43,122 bases of DNA from Candidatus Zhuqueibacterota bacterium (GTDB taxonomy: Bacteria; Zhuqueibacterota; Zhuqueibacteria; Residuimicrobiales; Krinioviventaceae). Positions 9,169 through 17,700 of the stretch are shown piece by piece; positions within the stretch are counted from its first letter, which is position 1; each line of letters starts with the position of its first letter. The notes beneath the pieces were generated by a model that was not told where the DNA came from, did not search any database, and was given only the letters and a program-made list of their open reading frames with translations. The translations under genes were made by a program, and so were the position numbers. The stretch is taken from the NCBI GenBank assembly GCA_016934825.1, contig JAFGSB010000100.1, positions 1 through 43,122 on the forward strand, read 5' to 3'.

Positions 9169-10164
9169 TTATATATCTGTTTGATTATTTTGTTGCGTTT
9201 TGGTTTGCATCCTGTTTATTAAGTTTTCATTAAATTCTTTAGCCGGATTCTCGCCATGTTGTTTTAGTTGATGGTTCATGGCAATCACTTCGGCGATAAC
9301 AGTAATATTCTTTCCGGGGAAAATCGGCAATTCAACCAGGGGAACCTCAACGCCAAGTATGTTTGTCGTTTTGTCATCAACACCAAGCCGCTCATAATCG
9401 CGTTTATCATCCCACAACTCCAGTTTAACGACAACATCAATATTTTTACTGCCGCGGATACCGCGAATCCCAAACATCCGCCGTACATCTATTATTCCCA
9501 GACCGCGTATTTCCATATGATGAGTCAAAACCTTGCTCGGCGACCCCAACAGAGCATCCGTTGCGATTTTTGTAATATATACCGCGTCATCGGCAACCAG
9601 TTGATGACCTCGCTCAATTAAATCCAGCGTCAGTTCGCTTTTCCCGATGGCGCTGGGACCGGTAATCAACATCCCGACCCCGTACACATCGATCAGTGAA
9701 CCATGAACCAACAAATACGGAGCAAATACCCGGTTTAAATATTCACCTAAATGATGTGTAACGGTTGTTGTTGTTAACGGCGTGGAAAAAATGGTGATCT
9801 TGTTTTGATTGGCGATTTCAATCAATTCATGAGGTATCGCATTATTATGGGTAACGATAATACAGGGTAAATCAAAACCCAGTACCGTGATGATCGTGTT
9901 TAGCCTCTCTTCTCCATGTAAGGTATTTAAATAACCTATTTCGGTATTCCCCATTATCTGAACACGCCAGTATGTAAACACTTCAATAAAACCGCTGAGT
10001 GCAAGACCGGGGCGATGAAGTTCCTTTTCTTTGATCCTGCGGCTAAAGCTGTCTTCATTATTGATAATAGACATTGACAGACGTTCGCAATTATCCAGAT
10101 AAAGTTCCTCAACCGTGATATAAGGTCTTACTTTGGGATTATTTGACTGACTAAGATCCAACAC
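9169..10164 (-). CDS. hprK: HPr kinase/phosphorylase
   Basis: The 331-residue bifunctional enzyme phosphorylates and dephosphorylates a serine of HPr to regulate carbon metabolism. The N-terminal regulatory domain (1-130) is followed by the catalytic P-loop GPSAIGKSE (169-177), the LIERGHQLVADDAV block and the family signature MEIRGLGIIDVRRMFG (217-232). The P-loop has Ala where the second Gly of the usual GxSGxGKS stands; the rest is intact. I chose the GTG start at 10164 because the preceding ORF opening fits the family's N-terminus; a TTG at 10161 is adjacent, and the ribosome-binding site is weak for either. An imperfect copy of a GTGTCCGG palindrome lies 37-55 bp upstream. Confidence 0.94.
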   Translation of the reverse strand: MLDLSQSNNPKVRPYITVEELYLDNCERLSMSIINNEDSFSRRIKEKELHRPGLALSGFIEVFTYWRVQIMGNTEIGYLNTLHGEERLNTIITVLGFDLPCIIVTHNNAIPHELIEIANQNKITIFSTPLTTTTVTHHLGEYLNRVFAPYLLVHGSLIDVYGVGMLITGPSAIGKSELTLDLIERGHQLVADDAVYITKIATDALLGSPSKVLTHHMEIRGLGIIDVRRMFGIRGIRGSKNIDVVVKLELWDDKRDYERLGVDDKTTNILGVEVPLVELPIFPGKNITVIAEVIAMNHQLKQHGENPAKEFNENLINRMQTKTQQNNQTDI

Positions 10165-10200
10165 GATGCCACACCAAAAAAAATTAATATTTTATCCCTG

Positions 10201-10219
10201 GTGTCCGGTAAACGGACAC
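10201..10219. promoter_or_regulatory. Imperfect GTGTCCGG palindrome upstream of hprK
   Basis: GTGTCCG-GTAAA-CGGACAC forms a 7-bp inverted repeat in the hpf-hprK gap, 37 bp from the hprK start. A perfect 20-bp version lies upstream of nusB (21819-21838), and a half-copy lies at the right end of the window. A second small inverted repeat (AGCCG...CGGCT) follows at 10219-10236. It could be an operator, a REP-like repeat or an RNA hairpin in the hprK leader. Confidence 0.5.
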
Positions 10220-10403
10220 AGCCGCAAGTTTCGGCTTGAACATTCAATATAATTAAATAATTAAATGATATTATTACGATTCTTTTCACGTAATAACTTG
10301 TCTAACGATTTAAAACACAATAATTTGAAAATATTCAGGATTTTGTCGGGGCTGGATTTGACCGGCCGCCGGTGATGTTTTGTATTAAAAATTATGTAAA
10401 TAG

Positions 10404-10443
10404 AAAAATTCCTGGCAGGATATTCAGCCACTCCCGCCAGGAA
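10404..10443 (-). terminator. Intrinsic terminator after hpf
   Basis: On the minus strand, 13 bp past the hpf stop codon, the stem TTCCTGGCGGG pairs with CCTGCCAGGAA (one mismatch) around a 13-nt loop. It is followed by a run of T (AATTTTTCTATTT). It closes the smg-topA-xerC-hpf transcript and separates it from hprK. Confidence 0.75.
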
Positions 10444-10455
10444 CAATATACGAAA

Positions 10456-10773
10456 TTATTCTATATTTTCTGTAATTCTTTCTTTATCGAAATGGCGTAT
10501 CTTTTCTTTATACTTGACAATGTTACGTTCTAAAGTGTCCACAGCCAGGGTTATGGATTTATACATATCTTCACTTCTAATAATGACAGGAATTTTTGTA
10601 CCGTATACTTTAACTATGATTTCAGCAACCTGCTGCTGCTTAATATAATCTAAAATTACTTCAATATCAAGAATTCCGTCATAATATTTTTTTAATCTTC
10701 TAACTTCATTTTCAGCATGTTCTTTCAATCTTTCGGATGGTCGGAAATGCCTGGCAGTGAATGTAATTCTCAT
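10456..10773 (-). CDS. hpf: Ribosome hibernation promoting factor (short HPF/RaiA)
   Basis: The 105-residue protein has the beta-alpha-beta-beta-beta-alpha fold of the ribosome-associated inhibitor family (ITFTARHFRPSERLKEHAENEVRRL at the start, followed by KYYDGILDIEVILDY and DMYKSITLAVDTLERNIVKYK). It binds the 30S subunit in the A/P-site region and stops translation in stationary phase. Its length is that of the short form, lacking the C-terminal dimerisation domain of long HPF. It has a strong AGGAGG ribosome-binding site and lies 69 bp after xerC, with its own terminator. Confidence 0.95.
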   Translation of the reverse strand: MRITFTARHFRPSERLKEHAENEVRRLKKYYDGILDIEVILDYIKQQQVAEIIVKVYGTKIPVIIRSEDMYKSITLAVDTLERNIVKYKEKIRHFDKERITENIE

Positions 10774-10842
10774 ATTAACCTCCTGTTTAAATATGAATAT
10801 CTTCTACACTTTTAAAAAAAATCTCCTTTATCTGGTTAATGG

Positions 10843-11766
10843 TTAATCCTTGTCTGCTCTTGGATGAGCTCTTTTATAAATACGTTTCAAGTGTTCGGCG
10901 GAAACATGTGTATAAATCTGGGTTGTGCTGAGATTGGAATGACCTAATAATTCTTTCACCGACATCAAATCCGCCCCTTCGTCAAGTAAATGCGTTGCAA
11001 AGGTATGACGTAAGGCATGGGGATGAGCCTTTTCAACATCTGCTATCTTTTTAATATACTTATTCACGATCTGCGCTACTTGTTGTCTGGTGAACGGCTC
11101 TTTATAATTTTTAACAAAAAAATAGTCGTTATATTCCGGCTCAATATGATCATGTACCGCCCGTTCTTTTAAATAATTTTGCAGATCTTTAAAAAGTGAA
11201 TCTCCGGTCGGTATTATACGCCTTTTATTTCTTTTTCCCAGTATACTCAGTGTTCCTGTATGAATATTAAAATCCTTGATACGTAAATTGACCAGTTCGG
11301 TAACACGAATCCCGGTGGAATAGAATAATTCAATGATAATATAATCACGCAATCCTTCGAACGTATTCACCTGGGGTAATTCCAATAGTGCTTTGATCTC
11401 CGATTTTGTAACAAATTGCGGCAGTTTTTTATCCAGTTTTGGCGAGGCAATATTCAAGGTCGGATTGACCCGCAAAAATCCTTCCCGAACCAGGTAACGT
11501 GAAAACGCCCGCAATGTGGCCAGTTTTCTGCCGGTACTGCGGGGTGTATATTGTTCTTCAACCAAATAGGATAAAAAGCCCCTGATCGTGAACCGCGTAA
11601 ACAAATCCAGACCCGGATTGTCGTTTTGATATCTTGTTTTTACATAGTCCAAAAACTGATCAAGATCTTTTTCATAGGCATTCCGTGTATGTACGGAACT
11701 GCGTTTTTCTACTTCAAGATATTTTACAAAACGGGGAATCCAGTATTCAATATTATAATTGGTCAT
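10843..11766 (-). CDS. xerC: Tyrosine recombinase XerC/XerD
   Basis: The 307-residue enzyme resolves chromosome dimers at dif with a partner. The N-terminal SAM-like DNA-binding domain (residues 1-90) is followed by the catalytic domain. All the catalytic residues are visible: R154 (TGIRVTEL), K178 (LGKRNKRR), H250 and R253 (HALRHTFATHL), H276 (LLGHSNLSTT) and the nucleophile Y285 (TQIYTHVS). It starts 7 bp after the topA-like stop and has only a weak ribosome-binding site, so translational coupling is likely. XerC versus XerD cannot be decided from sequence alone; the smg-topA-xerC context favours XerC. Confidence 0.94.
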   Translation of the reverse strand: MTNYNIEYWIPRFVKYLEVEKRSSVHTRNAYEKDLDQFLDYVKTRYQNDNPGLDLFTRFTIRGFLSYLVEEQYTPRSTGRKLATLRAFSRYLVREGFLRVNPTLNIASPKLDKKLPQFVTKSEIKALLELPQVNTFEGLRDYIIIELFYSTGIRVTELVNLRIKDFNIHTGTLSILGKRNKRRIIPTGDSLFKDLQNYLKERAVHDHIEPEYNDYFFVKNYKEPFTRQQVAQIVNKYIKKIADVEKAHPHALRHTFATHLLDEGADLMSVKELLGHSNLSTTQIYTHVSAEHLKRIYKRAHPRADKD

Positions 11767-11773
11767 AAATGAT

Positions 11774-14014
11774 CTAATTCTTATTGTTTATATTGTTATC
11801 AACCGGAACGACATTCATGTCATATTTTTTATGACATTTGGGACACTGGTAATATTTTTCAAATCCATTCGTCTTAATCACCATGTACATATTCCCGCAA
11901 TGTTCGCAGAGGATATTTTCCGGCTTATGCCAGGATGCAAATTTACATTTTGGATAACGGTTACAGCCGTAAAAAATTTTACCGTTCCGGGTACTTTTTT
12001 CTACGATTTCTCCGCTGCACCCTTCCTGCGGACACTTGACGCCAATCGGATAGGCTTTAGTATAGTTACATTTCGGATATTTCGAACAGGCCAGGAACCT
12101 GCCGAATCGTCCTTCGCGGACGACCATGAGAGAACCGCAATTCGGACATTTTTCTTTAAGAGATGTGTTGTTTTTTGAGGATGACACCGGTTCGGCATAA
12201 TAGCACTCTGCTGGAAATTTCTCACAAACCAAAAACCGGTCGTTTTGTTCTTTTGTAAGATATAACAGACTGTTACAAACCGGACATCTGTCTGCAGACG
12301 TACTGTTTTTTTCCTGTATTGCCGAATTGGTTTCTGATGGTTTATTCAATACAAAATGCTGGTTTAATTTTTTAAAATTTTCTAATACGGTACTGTATTT
12401 TTTACTTCCGCTTTCAATACATTTCAATTCTTTTGAAATTTTTGTCAAAAATCCGGGATTGTAAATATTGGGCAAATACTTGAATACAAAATGGCATATT
12501 TGATAACCTGCAGGTGTCGGGAGAATATGTTCTTTATGATATTTTATTAATTTGTTTGCAAAAAGTGTGCCTGTAGTTTGTAACAGGTCGGGAAAATAAT
12601 CCCTGCCCGCTGATACAAGCTCCTGGAGCACGCCCGTTTCCGTATACCGCTTTACGGGTACGGAAACATGTCCATCCACCCGCACATCATTATATTGCAA
12701 TATCTGGTTTTTCCTTAATTCATTCGAAATTGTATTCAATTTGGTATTATTGTATTGATTTGAATCATCATCTAATAATTTATACCCGCGAAACAGAACT
12801 TTTGTTTCCAAACTTTTTAATTCATACCGATTTTCCGTATCGGAAACAATATCAACTGTTGTCTGTTCTTCTATTGATCCGCTCATTTGTGACGCGACAA
12901 ACCGGTTCCAGATTAATGAATATATATTAAACTGTTCATCGGTCAAAAATTTACGGACTTTATTGGGGAAAAGTTTAACATCGACGGGCCTTATGGCCCC
13001 CATAGACGGATCATTTTTACCATACTGATACGGCTTTGGCGGCAAATATTCCGCGCCGTAATCCGTATAGATCAATTCACGGGCTTTTAATACGGCCTCA
13101 GGGGGAGTGTAATTCGATTCGGTGTGATAAAATGTTATTAATCCTTTTAAACCGGCTCTGCCCAGATCAATGCCCTCGTACAGCTCTTTTGCATTATTTA
13201 ATGTTTTCGATAGAGAATACATATACTTTTTATAAGCTTCATGAAGTAATGTTATGGTTGTAAAGGGGGCCGGAGGATTAATTTTTTTCTGCTGCCGGAT
13301 AATTTTTTTCACCTTGAATAATTGTTTTTTCAAGTCTTTGATGACCGCTTTCGCGTGATATAAATCCGGAATGACCGGCGTACTGCCGGATATCCCCACG
13401 AGCGGACAAAATATAGCCTGGCTATCGTTGACTTTAAGTACCACATTCATTGCATATGACTTTTCGACCTTGAATATTTCTATTTGATCTTCACATTCAC
13501 AAATCAATCCCAGGGCCATAATATATTCGAAACGCAGGTCATTGACTGAAAATTTTTGTAATATATTACTGTTATGAATGATTAAACGGTTAATTGCCAG
13601 CCGGGTATAATATGAATTTAAAAGTAAATTATTGACGGGAACCGGTTTTACAAAAGCCTGTTTAATACCGAGACGGGTAAACTCGTAAATCTTGACCCTC
13701 CTGACACAATCTTTTTTTTCGATAAAGATATGCTCAAAACATTTAACTTTGAGTTCCCCAGATAAACTCGGGTCAGCCGCAATAATTATATTTTGAAACA
13801 GTTCGGAAATTTTTTTTAGCTCTACAATATACTCTTTATGCCTGGGTTGGAATAGAAAGTGAGGTTTTAAATCATCATTTTTGAAAATAAAATTTGTTCC
13901 GGCAAGATCTTTAATGATATCGATCCCGGGATAAATAAAATAACTATCCCCCAAAAATTTTTGTAAAATATTATACTTTGATATGGAATCAACAATAACC
14001 AAAGATTGTGACAT
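11774..14014 (-). CDS. TopA-like protein with a degenerate active site
   Basis: The 746-residue protein is a bacterial topoisomerase I homologue by architecture: a Toprim-like N-terminus (SLVIVDSISKYNILQKFLGD), the GLIT block, IRP block, HILPTPAGYQI block and four C-terminal zinc ribbons (residues 577-733, CPVC...CPNC...CPQEGC...CEHC). The catalytic residues are largely lost. The E. coli Glu9 position is Asp9. The Toprim ATDxDxE segment reads AADPSLSGE, so D81 stays but S83 and S85 replace Asp and Glu. The nucleophile segment GLITYMRTDS reads GLITFYHTES, so F295 replaces the Tyr and H297 the Arg. AHEAIRP reads SMGAIRP, so M338 replaces the His. The SAGRVQS block is also gone. It sits in the standard smg-topA-xerC slot. 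Likely a non-catalytic DNA-binding paralogue; a functional topA should exist elsewhere. Confidence 0.85.
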   Translation of the reverse strand: MSQSLVIVDSISKYNILQKFLGDSYFIYPGIDIIKDLAGTNFIFKNDDLKPHFLFQPRHKEYIVELKKISELFQNIIIAADPSLSGELKVKCFEHIFIEKKDCVRRVKIYEFTRLGIKQAFVKPVPVNNLLLNSYYTRLAINRLIIHNSNILQKFSVNDLRFEYIMALGLICECEDQIEIFKVEKSYAMNVVLKVNDSQAIFCPLVGISGSTPVIPDLYHAKAVIKDLKKQLFKVKKIIRQQKKINPPAPFTTITLLHEAYKKYMYSLSKTLNNAKELYEGIDLGRAGLKGLITFYHTESNYTPPEAVLKARELIYTDYGAEYLPPKPYQYGKNDPSMGAIRPVDVKLFPNKVRKFLTDEQFNIYSLIWNRFVASQMSGSIEEQTTVDIVSDTENRYELKSLETKVLFRGYKLLDDDSNQYNNTKLNTISNELRKNQILQYNDVRVDGHVSVPVKRYTETGVLQELVSAGRDYFPDLLQTTGTLFANKLIKYHKEHILPTPAGYQICHFVFKYLPNIYNPGFLTKISKELKCIESGSKKYSTVLENFKKLNQHFVLNKPSETNSAIQEKNSTSADRCPVCNSLLYLTKEQNDRFLVCEKFPAECYYAEPVSSSKNNTSLKEKCPNCGSLMVVREGRFGRFLACSKYPKCNYTKAYPIGVKCPQEGCSGEIVEKSTRNGKIFYGCNRYPKCKFASWHKPENILCEHCGNMYMVIKTNGFEKYYQCPKCHKKYDMNVVPVDNNINNKN

Positions 14015-14052
14015 AATTTACCTTCATACTGCACGCTTGAAATATGTATGAT

Positions 14053-14523
14053 CTAATGCGGCAATAAAGTAGAATTGAACTGAAAAAAACCTTCGGATGC
14101 GCTATTCTCAAAGTCCAGAACCACTGCGGCGATCAGGTCCTGCATTTCTTTTACATCAAGTCGCGGCATTTGAAGATTTACGGCGCGTTCGATAATTCTT
14201 TCCATTTCATCATCGCTTAACAGTTCCAGTTCACGAAGGTGAAACAAATAACTATACGCTTCCGGGGATATTATTTCTTTCTCTGCAGGAGTTAATAAAC
14301 GCCAGACAGGTTTGGGTACATCCGAGGGATGTCCTTTGATGACCCTGTCAATGCTTTCACCATGACTCATTAACCAGTTCATTGCGGATGATATTTCATC
14401 ATCGGTAAACCCCTGATCTGATAATATGTCCATTATTAATTGTAAATCAATATCGCCAAAAAAGCTTTCACGTATCTCTTTCATTACAATACTTAATATA
14501 TCAAGAACCCGTTTGTTCATCAA
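14053..14523 (-). CDS. smg: Smg family protein (DUF494)
   Basis: The 156-residue protein matches the DUF494/Smg family, a conserved protein encoded next to dprA/topA in many bacteria and of unknown biochemical role. It is all-helical, with the family's start (VLDILSIVMKEI), the middle GFTDDEISSAMNWL and the later LTPAEKEIISPEAYSYL, LELLSDDEMERIIERAV and MPRLDVKEMQDLIAAVVLD. A GGAG lies ahead of a double ATG. It precedes the topA-like gene by 38 bp, keeping the classical order. dprA, often found here, is missing. Confidence 0.88.
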   Translation of the reverse strand: MMNKRVLDILSIVMKEIRESFFGDIDLQLIMDILSDQGFTDDEISSAMNWLMSHGESIDRVIKGHPSDVPKPVWRLLTPAEKEIISPEAYSYLFHLRELELLSDDEMERIIERAVNLQMPRLDVKEMQDLIAAVVLDFENSASEGFFQFNSTLLPH

Positions 14524-14631
14524 GATTTGCTCCAGGTAATAATGCGTTTCATGTCAAATAATTAGTAAAAACCGTCTTTAATCGAATATATTAAATTATT
14601 TTTTAAATGCAAGTAATAGTTAAAATCGTTT

Positions 14632-14653
14632 TATTCCCGAATCGTTCGGGTAT
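14632..14653 (-). terminator. Weak hairpin downstream of secA
   Basis: In the 193-bp gap after the secA stop, CCCGAA-CGA-TTCGGG forms a short stem (6 bp, extendable by flanking AT pairs). It is followed on the minus strand by AATAAAACGATTTT, which is only a loose T-rich tail. It may terminate secA transcription inefficiently. Confidence 0.35.
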
Positions 14654-14716
14654 GAATTATCTTTAATCAAAATAATAAATTACATGTAATCCGCAATAAA
14701 AATACGTTCAAAAAAA

Positions 14717-17700
14717 TTATAAATTTTTTCCACAGCAGTTTTTATACTTTTTCCCGCTGCCGCAGGGGCAGGGATCATTCCGGCCGACTTTAACGGTTTT
14801 CACAACCGGTTTTTTTGCTCCGCCGCCAACCGCTCCGGGAATCTGGGCGGGTTTTTGCTGACTTTTGGTCATAACCTGTTTGAACAACTCGACCTGTGAA
14901 TGGGAAGTGGACAATTGCTGCGGTTCGGCGCGGCGCATTTCCCGCTCCTCAAACTCTCCGCCGACATCAAACACGCGGAACAGGGTGCTGACCACGTCAC
15001 GGTTAATGCTGTCAACCGTTTTTACGAACATTTTGTATGCCTCGGATTTATATTCAAGCAGCGGGTCTTTTTGTCCGTAACCACGAAGTCCGATTCCCTC
15101 ACGGAGATCATCCACACCGCTCAAGTGCTGACGCCAGTTCTCATCGATTTTTTCTAAAATATAGTATCGTTCGTAGCGGGCGACTACATTTTTCCCGATC
15201 TCGTTTACTCTTTTCTTATAGATACCCTGCGACCACATACTGAGTTTTTCCATCACGTCGTTCGGGTCCATGACTTCATCGCTTTCATCCCGCAGTCGCG
15301 GAGATTGCCTGAATATCAGCCGGCAATCACTTTCCAAACGCCGGATTTGCGTTGCGTCAAGCGAGTCTTCTTTTCCCAGTATATTGCCGATCATCGCGTA
15401 AATCGTATCATCGATCATCATAAGCACGCTGTCAAAAACGATCTCGCTGCTCAGCCTTTCCTGATGATATCGTTCCACACGGTCGGAATATGTTTTATAA
15501 AATGCCAAGCCCCAGGAAATCAGTTCTTCCTTGTACAATGACATTGTATTGGCTTCCCGGGTTTCCGGCAGTGCCTTGTCCGGTTTACTTAAAAACATGT
15601 TTTCCAGGTTACGGGATAACAGCTTTTGGGCGCTTACCGGATCCAGATTCATCTTTGTTATGTTATTAAATAATGCCAGTATCGACGCTTCGATAAGTTC
15701 CTCGATCGACGTACTGGCCAGCATTAACTCATTGTATGTGGTAATGTTGTTATGTAATTCCGTAAAATATAACTGACGGGCATGGCCGATGGTCTGATTG
15801 ATTAGTCCGTTCCAGTCTATCACCCCGCCGTCAAAATCAAACTTGTCGTCAAATACTTTTTCCAGGAAAGCCTGCTGTTTTTGAGTGAACTCCGGCTTAT
15901 CACGGTCAAAAGTATCGACAGCTTTTATAAAAACATACTCAATTATCGCGCTGATAAATTGAGTGGAGGAGAAATACCCAAAGATCCGGTTGCGATAAAG
16001 CAGGTCGTCCCCGGAGTTTATGGACAATTCATTTAACCAGTGCTGAATTTTTTCCGCGATTTTTTCCCGCCGAATTGTCCGCATTTCATTTTCACCGATG
16101 GGCGGGCGGTCCATAAAAATTTTCTCCAGTTCATTTAAAAATGCTTCCGTATTCCAGGCGCCGGAGGGCGTATCAACGGACAGATGCCTGTTCATCAGGC
16201 CATTGACATATATCTCCAGGAATTCCTGTAAACTGATACCCGAAAAAATAATTTTATCAAATATTTTTTGATATTTTTGCACTTTACTGTTATAAATTTC
16301 CAGCGCCCATTTGACAATCCGCTGTTCCACCTGAGCCGCATTCGTTAACTCCTGTTTGTTGTCCAGCCATTCCGGGCTGGTCCCCAATATCCTCTCCAGT
16401 TCAAAACTGATACCCTCCATATTCCAGCGGGATACGTCGGTTGTACCGGCGTTATGTAACCGGATTTTTAACAGCACCAGTTCAGCCAGAACATCCTGTA
16501 TTTGACAATAACCTAAAATACGATGTCTTTCCTGCATCTGGTAAAGATGCCGCTGTTCCTTCAAGCGTTCGTCGACCCATTCCAGAATAACGTTTCGGAT
16601 ATTATCGGGTTTTTGTCGTTCAAGGTCCTCGGCTGTAAAATCGGGCTCGGTGCCGAAAAATTCTTTTAAATTATCCAGCAGTTCGGGCAGTTTCCAGGTG
16701 GATCTGTCATCCAGTTCACCTAAAAACCGCTTGACCTTGGATTCCACAAAATCTTCCGGTTGTGCAAAGCCGAGTAAATTCTGCCGGCGTTTATAAATTA
16801 TTTTGCGCTGGTCATTCAAAACATCATCATATTCCAGCAGGTTTTTCCGGATTTCAAAGTTCCGTTCTTCAACTTTTTTCTGTGCCCGTTCGATGGACCG
16901 GGTAATGAGCGGGTGTTCAATTTTTTCATTGTCTTCCATCGAACCCAGCCTGCTCATAACGGATGTGATCCTGTCCGAACCAAACAGTCGCATCAAATCA
17001 TCTTCCAATGACAGGTAGAATCGTGAGGAACCCGGATCGCCCTGGCGGCCGGAACGGCCGCGCAGCTGCCGGTCAATCCGCCGCGCCTCATGTTTTTCGG
17101 AACCGATAATATGCAGTCCGCCCTGTTCAATAACCGCCTTTGTCAGTTTAATATCGGTACCGCGGCCGGCCATATTCGTAGCGATGGTGATCGCTCCGGG
17201 CAAACCTGCTTTGGCCACGATCTCCGCTTCCATTTTATGGTATTTCGCGTTCAATACCGTATGAAACCGTCCGGACTCGAGTTCCTTTGTCACATCGCCC
17301 TTTTTCAGCCAGTTGGCAACCGGTATGCCCTGCATTGTAAATAACTGACTCAGATGCTGGGACACATCTACCGATACGGTACCGATCAAAACAGGGCGGC
17401 CCTGTTCGTGTTTACTAATGGTTTCATCAATTATGGCCTGGTATTTTTCCTTCTTGGTCCGAAAGATCACATCATTCATATCATCACGTATCACCGGTTT
17501 ATTGGTGGGTATGACAATGACATCAATTTTATAGGTACTGAAAAACTCCTGAGCCTCAGTTTCGGCCGTACCCGTCATTCCGGCCAGTTTATTATATAAC
17601 CTGAAAAAATTCTGCAGAGTAATTGTCGCCAGGGTCTGGCTCTCGGCCTGTACTTCCACTCCTTCTTTTGCTTCCAGGGCCTCATGCAGTCCCTCGCTGA

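Noticed and set aside
10261-10446. 61-residue frame between hpf and hprK
   Set aside because: It begins inside the hpf terminator hairpin, has no ribosome-binding site and low-complexity composition.
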